From Paramacrobiotus metropolitanus (lineage: Eukaryota > Tardigrada > Eutardigrada > Parachela > Macrobiotidae): a DNA stretch of 64,000 nt. The position numbers and the translations under genes are program-made. Below, one piece after another: positions 46,707-57,921 of this stretch (position 1 is the first letter of the stretch; each line of letters begins with the position of its first letter). The stretch lies in assembly GCF_019649055.1 (NCBI RefSeq), contig NW_026570419.1, positions 83,540-147,539 on the forward strand, given 5' to 3'. The notes under the pieces are model-generated. The model ran no database searches. It saw only the letters and a list, made by a program, of their open reading frames with translations, and was not told the DNA's origin.

Positions 46707-48354
46707 ATGAGCAAACCATCCGTGGACGCTGACGCCGTCCGCTTCTCCGCTCCCTCCCACGTTGACACCACCGGACTGCGTCGACGGGAGTTCCAGCGTG
46801 ATCTCCCCACACGCAAGGATTCCGACGATTTCACCGATAACCAGGTAGGTAGGGGGGTGGCTGTCTGGCGTGTTGGGAGGTGCCAATCCCGAGAACGCTG
46901 TGTTGTTTGTGTGCTAATGATGGATGATGCACATGGAGAACCCATTGACAGTCGTTGCTGTTCTGTAGTTCAAGAGCTACTTCTACGATTCCTGCGCGCC
47001 CCCCATCGCTTCCATCTGGAGAGCCGTGATTTTGTTCGTGGTGGGCACGGTGCTGACGGTTGTGGGGTCGTTATTGCTGGCTGGATATTTCGATACCAAG
47101 GTATTGTCTTCGATTTTATTATTTTTATGGTTTCACTTTTTCCCATTCTTGTACCTAGTTTTAACTAAGTAGCCGTGGGTGAATTTCGAATTATTTTGTT
47201 TGGTGAAATTCAAAATTAAATTCCACACTTTTACCAATTAAAAAAATGCCCAATAAACTGTACTACTCCAGAAAATAAAAAAAGTGAATATTTAGTGTTA
47301 TTTACTGAAATCTGGAGCAGCGATTTGATCATTTAACATTCAATTATTTGGTAACTTGTTGTGAAAATTGTTTTTATTTGAAATTAGTTTTGTTAACAGG
47401 ATGTCAGGATATCGCTTGTCAGTTGTTTCGGGTGAGTTTCAGAAAAATATAGGTAGTTCTGTGGAAGTTTTTATTTACAGTATTTATGGTGATATTTTAG
47501 AAAGCCAAAGCCAAAGAAAGAATAGAATTTTTTTTAGCCAAAGTAAGAATAAAAATAATAAATCAGTTCATCGGAAATTTCTTCATGGAGGCTTTCAGTT
47601 TTGCGGGAATGCTTACAGATGTATTAATAATTCTAGAAATCCAAATTGGACTGACAAATGTTTTGATAACATTGAAATTTAAGCTTGTCAGGCATTTTTC
47701 GACAAATTCAAATGTTTGGAAATTTTCAGAGATTTTTTAAACATTCTTTAATTATATGGATGACGCTTTTTGCAATTATGTGTAACTGTTACATGATTTA
47801 CCGCTTCAAAACCCGTAATTGGGATATTATTTGGATAAAGTTGGACGCATTTTGAAAAAGTTGGACGGACTTAGAATACCGTAATTTTCCGAAATGTTAC
47901 AATACACACGCATCGTCTTTGGGTTGCATTTCTTATTCGCTCGGTTTCAGAAGTTGTGAGTATGAACATGAACATTGTAGAGTAATGGCACTGACTTTCA
48001 TAAAACACACTCCTATGAGTTTACTGATGTGTTGGCTGTTACCAAGTTTATACTGAAAATATTTCCAGATTACCTTTACTTTTTATACTTGTATAGATGA
48101 CAGATCTTTTTATTTCTTGTAACCAGTATGTTCAGTAATGCTGAAGTATAATTGATTTTCTGAGTTGTACATGTACTGGAGTTACATGTATATCCGAAAT
48201 TAATTTGGCGTTTTTGTAGTACGCCGATCGGACGTGGCCGGTGCTGACGCTGGGCTTACTGTGCTTCATCCCCGGCGCGTACTACACCCGCATCGCCTAC
48301 TACGCCTACAAGGGCTACGAGGGCTTCAGCTACCAGGACATCCCCAGCGACTGA
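46707..48354 (+). CDS. TMEM230: Transmembrane protein 230
   Basis: Three exons, 46707-46844, 46969-47100 and 48220-48354, all phase 0, encode 134 residues (about 120 in the usual family member). The polar N-terminus is followed by helix 1 in exon 2 ([20 protein letters not shown]) and helix 2 in exon 3 ([17 protein letters not shown]). The family hallmark [19 protein letters not shown] sits at the C-terminus. TMEM230 is a two-pass protein of secretory and recycling vesicles that acts in vesicle trafficking. The stop codon at 48352-48354 is followed after only 12 nt by the ATG of the next frame on the same strand. Confidence 0.9.
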
Positions 48355-48366
48355 TCTCCAAGCAGC

Positions 48367-48636
48367 ATGCCGGCTATCCAGGCGCGATTTGTACCGGCCG
48401 GTCAGGGGGCTGGTGATGCGAGTGCCGCCGGAAACTTGCGTGTGGACATTCCTTTGAGTGAGGGATTGGGCGGGTTGTTGGCGGGGGTGGCGGATGTGAA
48501 GGCGCGGATCAATACGCACCTGACGGAGGTCCTGAACCGGCAGCGGATGGGTGGGGAGCGGGAGACGGTGGGCGAGGAGGCGGAGGAGGGGGAGGACGAA
48601 GTGGAGGAGGACTATTTGGATAAACTGAATAAGTAG
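48367..48636 (+). CDS. GON7-like KEOPS subunit (tentative)
   Basis: Single-exon frame of 89 residues starting 12 nt after the TMEM230 stop. The core NLRVDIPLSEGLGGLLAGVA followed by DVKARINTHLTEVL, then a long acidic tail (EEAEEGEDEVEEDYLDKL), matches what I know of animal GON7: a short protein of about 100 residues with LRV..., GLLSGV..MK and an acidic end. GON7 is a subunit of the KEOPS complex, which makes the t6A modification on tRNA. The sequence is short and disordered, so the call rests on pattern and length only. ctccaagcag just before the ATG would serve as a trans-splice acceptor if the pair is dicistronic. Confidence 0.5.
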   Translation: MPAIQARFVPAGQGAGDASAAGNLRVDIPLSEGLGGLLAGVADVKARINTHLTEVLNRQRMGGERETVGEEAEEGEDEVEEDYLDKLNK

Positions 48637-48902
48637 TGATGCGATTTGTGTTGTTTGATCTGTTTTGTGTTTTTTCCTTGAATTCCAGAAAATTCTGTTT
48701 GTCGGTGTGATGATTTGTGTTTGAAAAATCAATTGAATAGTCTTGTCCACTTTGTGTGGCTTGAAGCTTCGCGCTTTGCGTAGCTTTACATGGCATTTAA
48801 ACTCGCTATTAAAGCACTACTATGACACCAGCTTTAGCAGCCTCAAATTTATACGATTCACGCAGAATGCTGATGGCGGTTGCGCCTCAACTGCGACTAC
48901 TC

Positions 48903-49412
48903 GGTTAAGGAAAATGGCCCGGTATACATGGTATCGAAAATATTATACATACATTTAAACTTTCGCCTTCGCGCACTCCAGATCACTTTTTAGTCATATT
49001 TTATGTCGTTCTAAAGCTAAATAATTTGTAAAATTGTTTTGAAAACCGTTTGCGCGCGCAATACCGGTTGCCGAAATATGGCGAAAGCAGACGAAAAGTT
49101 TCGAGAAAATCGGGTACACGACTATGAAACCAGACTTTTAGTACGTACACGACTATGAATTTGAACTTTTGAACTTTGAACAACGACTTGAATTTGAAAT
49201 TTCCATAAATATTTAGTTCGCCATATTTTTTCGGCAACCGATATTGCGCGCCCAAACGCTTTCCCGAACAAGGTATACAAATTATTTAGCTTGAAAATGG
49301 CATAAAGACGTATTGCAAAACAGTGATTCGGAGTGCGCGAAAGCGAAAGTTTAGTTTAGTGTACTGTATGTATAACATTTTGGACACCATGCATCTGCCC
49401 ATTTTCCTTAAC
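48903..49412. repeat. Large fold-back element, about 180-bp arms
   Basis: The left arm 48903-49083 (gttaaggaaaatgg...ccgaaatatggcg) and right arm about 49219-49412 (cgccatattttttcgg...ccattttccttaac) are diverged reverse complements. The spacer is about 135 bp and itself contains two acgactatgaa copies. No coding capacity. It is the longest inverted repeat in the window and separates the TMEM230/GON7-like pair from the TFD loci. Confidence 0.85.
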
Positions 49413-49618
49413 TGTTCTGCTTTTCAGCCGCAGGCGCTGAGCTTTGTTGACTAGACGACCGCACCATGTTAAGGAGCTCTATCGTGAACTTCGCCAACAG
49501 TGAATCCAACAGATGACCAATTAATATTGACCAACACCGAATCAACATCGCCAACTCAAAAAACAAATGGAATCCTTTGCGACACTTACTATCGGACAAG
49601 TTGTTCGTCCACTTAAAA

Positions 49619-50095
49619 TTACAACTGCAGCAAAAACGCAGAAATTATTATAAAAATAAAGTTTATATTTCTGAATCTAGGACTCAAAGACGCAAGACTA
49701 TCTTTCGGTATGGATCCTGGACGAGTTGTTTTCCACTTATTCCTGGTGGTAAGGATGGTTGTATAATTAGAAGGAAGCTGTGGCCAGTCTTCAGGAAATT
49801 TGTCCAAGGTATTGCAACGATCTGAATTACAAAGGCAGGTGTACGTAACGGCGGTATCCTGAAAGCAAACAGGTGGCGAACAGTTCTGCTGGCCACTGCA
49901 CGTTAGACGTGAGCACCCGGAGAAGAAAAGCCGTGATTCAGAAAATAAAGCATAGCAAACGGGCTCATATCCAGCGCATTCTGTTGTGTCGGAGCAAGAA
50001 GTGGTGGTGCCTCCAGATTCATAGCAGTTCGCGCATGTTAAGGAATGCGCTCCCGAAGCTGACAGCAGAACGATGAAAATTAGGCAAGTTATCAT
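49619..50095 (-). CDS. Single-exon GPI-anchored Ly6/three-finger protein
   Basis: Minus-strand intronless frame of 158 residues from ATG 50095. Residues 1 to about 18 are a signal peptide (MITCLIFIVLLSASGAHS). The mature part starts LTCANCYES and contains 12 cysteines, two more than the usual ten, ending in the signature TCLCNSDRCN. A Ser/Thr/Pro linker with an N-Y-T site precedes a hydrophobic C-terminus (INFIFIIISAFLLQL) with no basic residues after it, as expected for a GPI-attachment signal. Unlike its relatives here, it has no introns, which raises the possibility of an old retrocopy or intron loss. The likely location is the outer face of the plasma membrane. Confidence 0.85.
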   Translation of the reverse strand: MITCLIFIVLLSASGAHSLTCANCYESGGTTTSCSDTTECAGYEPVCYALFSESRLFFSGCSRLTCSGQQNCSPPVCFQDTAVTYTCLCNSDRCNTLDKFPEDWPQLPSNYTTILTTRNKWKTTRPGSIPKDSLASLSPRFRNINFIFIIISAFLLQL

Positions 50096-50813
50096 GGGAA
50101 TTCTTAGTATACCAAGTGTTTATATCTAATACTCAAAAAACTCCAAACAATAACGACAAACGCAGGTTGGTGACCATTGCGACTAACACCACTTTTGGCC
50201 AATGGGATACTAGGGCTTCTCGACCACCGCGACTGGCTTTTATAGTACGGTTTTTACTCAGTAAAAACAAAATATAGAAACCCTTACTCAGCAAAACCGT
50301 TTTTTCTCAGCTTACCAAGGAAGGAATACGAAACATCTTTTTGTACGGTCATACTTTTGTCTTTACAGTCCTAGCAACGCTCGCCTATCCGCAGCAGCAG
50401 ACGGCTGCTTTCAGTACAGTAGTATCCAAATAAAATATCAACTGAAATATTCTCAACAATCAGTTTTCCCGTATCAACTTTGCAGCAGTGTATCTCTGCC
50501 GCTCAATACAACTGGCTTTGAAAACAACGAATAATTTTTTTTATTTTCCCATTACATGCTGTAGCCGATCGCCCCTGTCACAACCTCACAGTCGCGCATC
50601 AACAGAGGTTGGAGCTACCGACAGGTAATTGCTAGTCGACTATCCAGGTGTGTAAGTGAGTAAAATAACGAAAGTTAGCAAATTTTTACGGAGCCATTCC
50701 ACCAGAAAGGGCAGGAAACCGTTTGCATGAGCCTGGCAAAAAGAAGCTGCAAAAACTTCAAGATATTGTTTAGCAACCTGCTCCAGCAATGCAGGTCTAC
50801 GTTACAACAAGAA
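50096..50813. other. Intergenic, no gene
   Basis: No exon recognised. Weak local repeats (cagtaaaaacaaaa / cagcaaaaccg near 50260-50310) only. Confidence 0.4.
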
Positions 50814-51042
50814 CTAACAAAAACTATAAAAAACTAACAATGCTGCAGCGTGCACGTGGAACAGGATCGAAGCTGTTTTCGAAAAGATCCGCCTCCTGAC
50901 AGCTCCCGAATCAATCACGTGTAGAAGGGTTTTGTTGTTACAAAGCGAGGTATCGCAGAGGCAGTACACTTTTTTACAGGAAGCATCCCCACAATCTTGT
51001 TGTCTGTAGCATCCGTTTGCTCTTTTCGCCATATCCGAATAG
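50814..51042 (-). CDS. TFD gene, 3' exon only; upstream part disrupted
   Basis: Minus-strand exon beginning after ccttttcag (acceptor ending 51043) in phase 2 and ending at 50814. It holds the second half of a three-finger domain (NGCYRQQDCGDASC, then YCLCDTSLCNN) and a hydrophobic C-terminus (SILFHVHAAALLVFYSFC) like a GPI signal. The first-finger exon expected just upstream is absent. Instead a truncated retroelement begins at about 51119 on the opposite strand. Either the insertion sits in an intron and the 5' exons lie beyond 51.86 kb, or the gene has been cut in two. I found no matching 5' exon. Confidence 0.5.
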
Positions 51043-51118
51043 CTGAAAAGGACAATAGCAAACAAAATTCTAAAATTATGGTCTTTTGAGATGTTGTATA
51101 CTCGTACTGATATGATAG

Positions 51119-51856
51119 GGTTATGAAAGCAAAGAAAACGGGGCATGGCTGGAAGCGCTCCCAGCAGCATCACTGGGAAATTTCCTGAACGATACCACAC
51201 TCAGAATCGCAGTCGGCCTGCGCCTCGGAGTACCGATCACCACACCACACCGTTGCATCTGCGGTGAATGGGTAGACTCACGAGGATATCATGGCCTAAG
51301 TTGCAAAAAAAGCCGGGGCCGGATGTCCAGACACAGCTGCCTTAATGCCACCTTAAAGCGCGCCTTCGCTTCAGCAGGTATTGAAACGGAACTGGAACCA
51401 CCCGGTATCTGCCTAACCAATGGTATGCGTCCCGACGGAGTGACGTTGGTCCCGTGGGAAAGAGGAAAGATGTTGACCTGGGATGCTACATGTGTGTGCA
51501 CAGTAGCCTTGTCGCACATCGTGGCAACATCGAAACAAGCGGGAGCAGCCGCGGCGCGCGCAGAGCAGGATAAAGTGGCGAAGTATCGTGACATCACACC
51601 GGACTACATGTTCCGCGCAGTAGGCGTCGAAACACTCGGACCTTTGGGACCAGACGCTTCTCGCATGGTCACCGAACTCGGACAGATGATACGCGCAGAA
51701 ACGGGCGAGATACGGGCGATTGAGTATCTGCGCCAGAGGTTCAGCATTGAAATTCAACGCGGGAATGCGGCCTCCGTCATGGGAACAGCACCAGCATCGG
51801 CTAATTTAGATGAGATGTTCAGTATAATCAGACCGTCTATCTCTGTTGTCGGTTGA
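51119..51856 (+). mobile_element. Retroelement polyprotein C-terminus, longest copy
   Basis: Open plus-strand frame ending at 51854-51856. It starts mid-protein with NGAWLEALPAASLG and TLRIAVGLRLG, then the zinc-like HRCICGEW...YHGLSC and SRGRMSRH. These are followed by MRPDGVTLVPWERGKMLTWD, VETLGPLGPDASR and a final RFSIEIQRGNAASVMGTAP. The frame is unbroken for about 245 codons, so this is the youngest-looking copy in the window. The reverse transcriptase is absent (5'-truncated). The first in-frame stop upstream lies at about 51116, near the presumed insertion junction in the minus-strand TFD locus. Confidence 0.75.
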
Positions 51857-53662
51857 GACTGTAGATTACATCTTTATTATGAAAGATTACAGTGTACTAT
51901 GTGTTGAAGTGATGTAGTTGAACAAACGAGTCAAAGGAAGCTATTATAGGGTTATGAAGGTAGCGAGAACATTGTAATCTGTGCGCCCCGAGCATCATTT
52001 TGTACAGATATGTTTCACTGGAACATTCGATATTAATCACGAAAGTGTGGTGCGGTTCACCCTCTCAAAAGCTCAGGCGCTAGGGCGCTGCTTGACCGAG
52101 GCGTAGCAGGACTACATGATAAACGCAGGTCATTTCCGTGCCAGCGCAACAATTATTGTAATAGTTTATTTTGCACAGAACAGCAACGGATTTGTACATT
52201 AGATGTCAACAAGCACTCTGAAAGCCTGTATTACCGGTAGAACCGAGCAGAAGAGATTAAACATTCTGCTTTGGTACGCTTTGCCAATGCGTTGCCAAAG
52301 CTAAAACAGTTTAGAAAATATTCAGAATAGGGTCGACTTCAATAATTATTAACCTAGCCTTAAAAACGTTTCATATGAGACATAATACTGCCGAAAACCA
52401 TATTTGTTGGTCACACCCGTACATTCTGAAAGCTGCTCGATTGAGGTTTCAACCTTTGGTGGCATTGGCGACGCATTCACACTCATTACCAGACAAAGCT
52501 TTCCGGGTGTAAGTCCAGTTGGCAGCATCAACTACCGAGTACCGAAGGAAAAAAATGGGGTGATACAGTTTCAAGCTACATTATAGGTATAACCGTATAC
52601 GGATATTACGGCGGATATTTTTCTGGGTCGGAGGATGGTGTACCAAGTTTTAGTTTAGAAAAAATCGGATGGAAATTTGTTTCAAACAGGCATCTACTGC
52701 GAAACGGATATAAGTTTAGCTTGGTTTTTGCTCGTCAACCGATTATTACCGGTGGCTTGCCGGAAATAAACCAAAATTTTTAGCAACACGTTTTGAAGGT
52801 GCTACTGCCGTCCGGTGCCCAATCATGTTGTGCCAGTGGCTGCTTTCACGCTGAAGAGCATCGCGCACGAGTTTCAAACATACTACAGTAGGAGTGACTT
52901 TTCCGTAAACCAGACTGGTTGGTACAACTTAACCGGGCGGCTGCAGCACATTCGCGTTAGATTTTTTACAGTGTTTTTTACAGTGTGTGATTGCAAGTTG
53001 GCAAAGTTTAAGTATTTATTAGCTAACACACCTCGACTAGTGTAAACCTTGAGGGTGACCCGACATCACTGTGTGTTTTTTTGTGTGTCAGGTGGCGGTG
53101 AACGGTGGACGGAATCCACGAATACTATATTACGGGCCGTGAGTACAGTACTCTGTATATCTAACCACCATGCGCCTGGATAACAGAACATCACACTTTT
53201 CTTTAGCGCTGAACACGCGTCAAAGGAGGACCTTCGCTACGCTAAAAAAACGACCTTTACCTATCAAAATATTTGTTGTTAGCGTTTGCCGAGGCCAGGC
53301 ATCCCTTGTACAGCAGCACACCTGGAAAAGGAAATGTTTTTCAACCACCTTATACCCAGCTTGCAACAGTGTCACACTACCGTCATGTCTCTACCTTAGG
53401 TTAATGGTAAATATTAAATACGTAGGTAGTAGGTACTGTACGAGTACTCGTATTGCAAGTATCGTATCGCATCCTGGCTTTTCCCGAGCTGCGCGTGCAC
53501 TCCCAAACGGAATAAACTTGTGGGGAAGGTGCGGAAGCGACTTTTCACCACCGCTACCGATACCACTACCTAATAAATTGACCGAATAATAAATGATATT
53601 TTTGTTTGGGCTTTTAAGTACTCGTAAAGTTTTGAATATTTAAGTATAATTTTTTTTTATAG
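51857..53662. other. Intergenic, no gene recognised
   Basis: Open frames at 52404-52586, 52815-53045 and 53170-53589 (plus) have no domain, signal peptide or clear splice sites. If the TFD gene ending at 50814 is still intact, its 5' exons should be here; none was identified. Confidence 0.35.
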
Positions 53663-54722
53663 GGTGTGACTATTCTCACCCCCTTCGGCTATCGTCAATC
53701 CCATTTTCGAAACTAAAACGAGCACCCTGTGCGACTATTGTCACTCCCTACCCCACTCTTTTTGGCTGTGGCCTCACCTTTCATCTGTTGCTTATACGTA
53801 ATTTTGCCACCAGCGGCGGTGGTAGGCGGAACCTTTTTTCCATTAGGTTCCGGCATAAGATGAGCATAAGATGGGGGTCGTTTTCTTAAAGTTAAAATTA
53901 GCATCTTCAGGATTCTTCTGCTACTTATTTCTGTCGATATTGCGGTATATTAGGTAAAAAACCGCGTACGTCAGAGTATGACTGTGTAATCCTGGTGAAT
54001 TCCGGTGTCATAGTTTTCTGTTGACCGCATGACTTTCCTGATCAGCGGTGCAAGACTGAGCACGAAGCATTAGTTCTTGGTATGTTATGACGTTTCTTTC
54101 TTCTAAGGCAGTGTTATTCACTCAATTGTCAACTAATAGGTGTTAGTTGATGTTCGTGGTGGTATGACCTTACGGCTGCATAACAAACTCTAAGGTGACG
54201 CTTAACCCCATCAACCTTAATCAAAGTGACCTTTATATAATATAAACTCATTCAAGCTAACAGTGCAACAACATCAAGACTAAGAAAATATTCCATAGAA
54301 AACTTTCCAGACAAAATATTCCATAGCTGCTGGACATGTAAGATGATACTAAACCATTCACAAGAAGTTCCTTCACTCAAGCACTCAACAGTGATTTTTG
54401 ATCCAAAATATGAAGGATGAGAGAACACGCCTCCATCTCAAAAGCAGTCTTAGACAAACCATAAGTCAACATTTTATTGATTGTTTTATAAGAGATCAAA
54501 TTACACTTTAATAGCACATTACTAACTCGCTGATACTTTCTGGCCACTTCCTTCCGTTGCAAACCGCGTACGTCACAGTATGACTGTCCATTCAAACTGT
54601 ACTTCAACCAGTCGTACTCGTGACACAGTTTTACCGAAAGGCTGGGTGTTGGACAAAGTCTTTAACGAAATAGGGGAAGAGGAGCGGCAATAGTCTTAGG
54701 GAGGTGCAGAGGGGGGTGGGGT
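53663..54722. mobile_element. TIR element, copy 2 (longer)
   Basis: The left end (gtgtgactattctcaccccc...gcgactattgtcactcccta) and right end (about 54680-54722, cggcaatagtcttagggagg, then tgcagaggggggtggggtg) are diverged inverted repeats. The first 280 bp align with the copy at 33.9 kb. Inside, a block with cgtacgtcagagtatgactgt near 53967 recurs as cgtacgtcacagtatgactgt near 54568. It is about 450 bp longer than copy 1; no transposase frame is present. Confidence 0.65.
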
Positions 54723-54890
54723 GAAAAAACAATTTCCTGCTTTTTAAACTACTGTTGCGGAAGTTTGTTGATGAGTGCTGTATGCGCCGCGGTGCATGCT
54801 TTCCTGTCCTACTCGTATTAATTTTTGGGATAAATATCTCGGGCTATTGAGCACGCAGAAAACGACGCGCTCGCCCAGGCTGTTGCTTAC

Positions 54891-55055
54891 CAGTCCATTC
54901 CTTATTAGTCTCTCCTTCAGCAATGTCCAAGCATTTCGTGGCACACTTTTCCAGTTGGAAGTCTGTTAGATTCCTGTCGACATGCCCTTTTTTCCCCGGA
55001 ACTTTACATCCGGTTGCTGGATCACTCTGATATTCACAAGCATAGCAATCTATTT
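54891..55055 (-). CDS. TFD gene, 5' half exon only
   Basis: Minus-strand exon from an acceptor tgctcgcag (ending 55056) to a donor g|gtaagc (54890), phase 1 at both ends. It encodes the first part of a three-finger domain: IDCYACEYQSDPATGC, then LEKCATKCLDIAEGE. The exon with the final CxC...CN signature is not found downstream; within 170 bp the sequence becomes the TIR element of 53.66-54.72 kb. The signal-peptide exon is also not identified. Either the remaining exon lies beyond the element or the gene is broken. Confidence 0.5.
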
Positions 55056-57921
55056 CTGCGAGCAACAACAAAATGTAGAAGCGATTTCAGAAACAAGATA
55101 TTTACGATAAAGCATACTTAGAAAATGGTTGCCATTTGACGGATCTTCAATGTAAAAGCCAGTAGTATTGAGTTATCCTATGCTTATTTACCCTGCACCA
55201 CAAAGAAATTGATAACTAAGAAAACTGATTGAAACTGGTCGACTATTTGCGCTTGGATGCTACAACACTAAGATAAGTGTCCACCTTCTGGACGACTGCA
55301 TTACTGTACGTACGATCAGTTTCTGTAGCAGCATATTACGAGTATTATACTTCATGAATGGTGCAAGTTAATATGTACTTATGTGTTGCTTGCTGCATTA
55401 GCGTTTTTCGTTTATCATCTGCTTAATATTTACGAAAAGATAGTATGTACATTAAAACCAGCTAAGCTTCCGCTCAGTGACCTTTCACTAAACGTGAGCC
55501 GCAATTTCAAACATCTGAAAGCAAAATTTAGGCAAAAATGCCTTTTACCAAAATCAAACCAATAATGTTGTACTACTCGCACAAGTAAAACTCTGACTTT
55601 TACGAACTCTATCTCTAAATTCCTGGCCAAGGGCCCAAGGCTCATGGTGGGTAACTGGCAAATTTGAAGTTATTGTGAACCTAGGGAATTTTTTCCATCT
55701 CGTTCTCTTGGCTGCACTGTGGCATCCCCGGAAGGTGCTTCTAGGAAGTCTTCCTCAAGGGCTCAATAGCAATTTTTAGTAATGGTAAGGGAAGTAAGGA
55801 GTATGGTATCATGATCATGAGAAAAGGATGGAAAGCCTAACTTTGCGAATCGCTGTTATCAATCACTATTCACTAGCGAAGTTCTCGAAGGGGTACTTTG
55901 AGCAGCTACTACATGTATTTACCAAAGAGTAGGACGGTGTGGCAGGTGACTCACAGTCACATCAACAGTTGGCGCACAGAACTTTAAAGTTTAATTTATT
56001 CTAATAAGGCGAATGTGTCCTCGATGACCTGCAAAATAATGAAATTACACAATTCCCTAAAACCCTCTCCCTGCATATTTTCTATTCTAGCGTCCACGAG
56101 GTAACTGGTGATTTTTTTATATACTCGGTGCAGAGGAACGCATACCTTTTTGTCCAACCGAAGAAGATATTGTGATTAGTGGGAAGCATAGGATGCTTCG
56201 CCAAAACATGCTTAACGAAATCAATGGCGGTAATGTAATTCACGCACCGAAAGATAACCGCAGCGCATAATGACGCAAAACAAATAACACAACAATTGTC
56301 GTTATTCCATTAGAGTCCTACCCAAAATGATTTCCATAGATACCATAAATGCAGCTCGGACACTCTGGGAAAACTATTGGACTTCCCTTGTGCTAGGAAT
56401 ATGTGCAACGTCTGTTGTTGCCAAAGTAACCTTTGGGATCCGTAATAAGTGGCACTGGAAATAGACTTTTGTTCGTCCGGGACAAGACATAAAGGTACCG
56501 ACACATAATGCGTGTTATGCAAAGAAACAGTTTTGAAACAAACCTTCCACACACTCGCCTTATTTCCCCGACACCTCAGGGCACCACCCGCGCCCCTCAC
56601 GGTGGGTTGACACGATAGTATTGGCATGCGGTGCGTAGAAAATCAGAGCTTTGTGATCCATCCAGTTAAGTTTTGAAGAATCGCAATGAACATTACCTGC
56701 CAAGAATGACTGTTTAAATATTTGTTATTCCGCATGCGGCTTGCCAGTAATCCATTATGCAGATTAAATTACGAAACAGCACAACACACTACTTTAGGAA
56801 AACACTTAGTAAGCTGACTATTATTTCTGTGGTTGTTTACAATCTCAGAAGCAACATCCATCGGTTTTTGATGTCGAATGAACCGTTATGCATCCATGAC
56901 CCAACAGACTTTATTCGTGCTGCGCCAGGTAGAGGAAGTTCAGAGTACAAGGCGCAAAATTTGTAATGAAAATACAGTACACAATGTGCATTTATGTAAT
57001 TAGCCCTGCGAAATAGACTTGCTTTTGTTTCATCTGCAGTGAGTACTGCAGCGACTAGAGGATGCATGTAATACGCTTTTTGGCTTCGTTTATACTCAGA
57101 TTGCAGTTTGCATAATGTAGTAACAACAGGATTGTGAAAAAAAGATGCGATTCTTGAAAGCGTACGTACTCCACATTACAAAAATTAAACATTTTACGTA
57201 CTTAGCTTACGTACTGTTGCAAAGTAAGTCCGGAATAATTCTGCCATCAAATAGTAACTCATCATGTTTCTGCGAAACCGCACCTACAGTATTTCTTATT
57301 TTTTATACAGACTTCGGTCTCCAGAGCGCACCCACAAAAACATTTCGCATCAAGGAACACTGAACCGTGCTTTTACTGCCTCAAGACAGTGAACAATTGA
57401 TAACGCATTACAGTTTTACACATTTTTCAAACGCATAACCATAACTTTACATTGCGGTATAATTATGACTAAATTTGTACGTGCTAATTGGTCAGTTACA
57501 GCTATCTGAGCGTTAGATTGTACAAAACTGTGCCGGTAGCAGTTATTATTGTTAAAATGATAACCGATAAGTATCTGCATATCGTCGAAGTGCATGGCAA
57601 ATCACGTTGTATGGCAGCCGGGGAAGAAATGGGAACACGAGTGTATCGAGCTGTTTGTTTTGCTGCCACTCAACAAGTGAGTGCCGCGGTTAAGTTGCTC
57701 TAGAGCGTTAATGCCTCCCGGCACTTGCTGATCCAATAACCTTGCGGCGAACGGTCTACAAACAAAAGTTTGTTGCATTGCGAAGGTCGCAGTTAAAGGC
57801 AGTTGTTCGCACTGATTACCATTCACGCGAATTATACAAATTTCTTACGGCTGACAGCGAAAAGCGAAAGTAACTGTTACGTGTTTGGTTAGTGTACAGC
57901 AACGGTTCACCATTGTTTTAC
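55056..57921. other. Long intergenic stretch, no gene
   Basis: Frames at 55383-55565, 56310-56627 (minus), 56757-56966 and 57145-57363 are short and show no domain or splice logic. No repeats stand out by eye. Confidence 0.35.

Noticed and set aside
56310-56627. Cysteine-containing minus-strand frame considered as another TFD exon
   Set aside because: Cysteine spacing does not fit the fold, there is no CxC...CN ending, and no acceptor or donor in phase was found.
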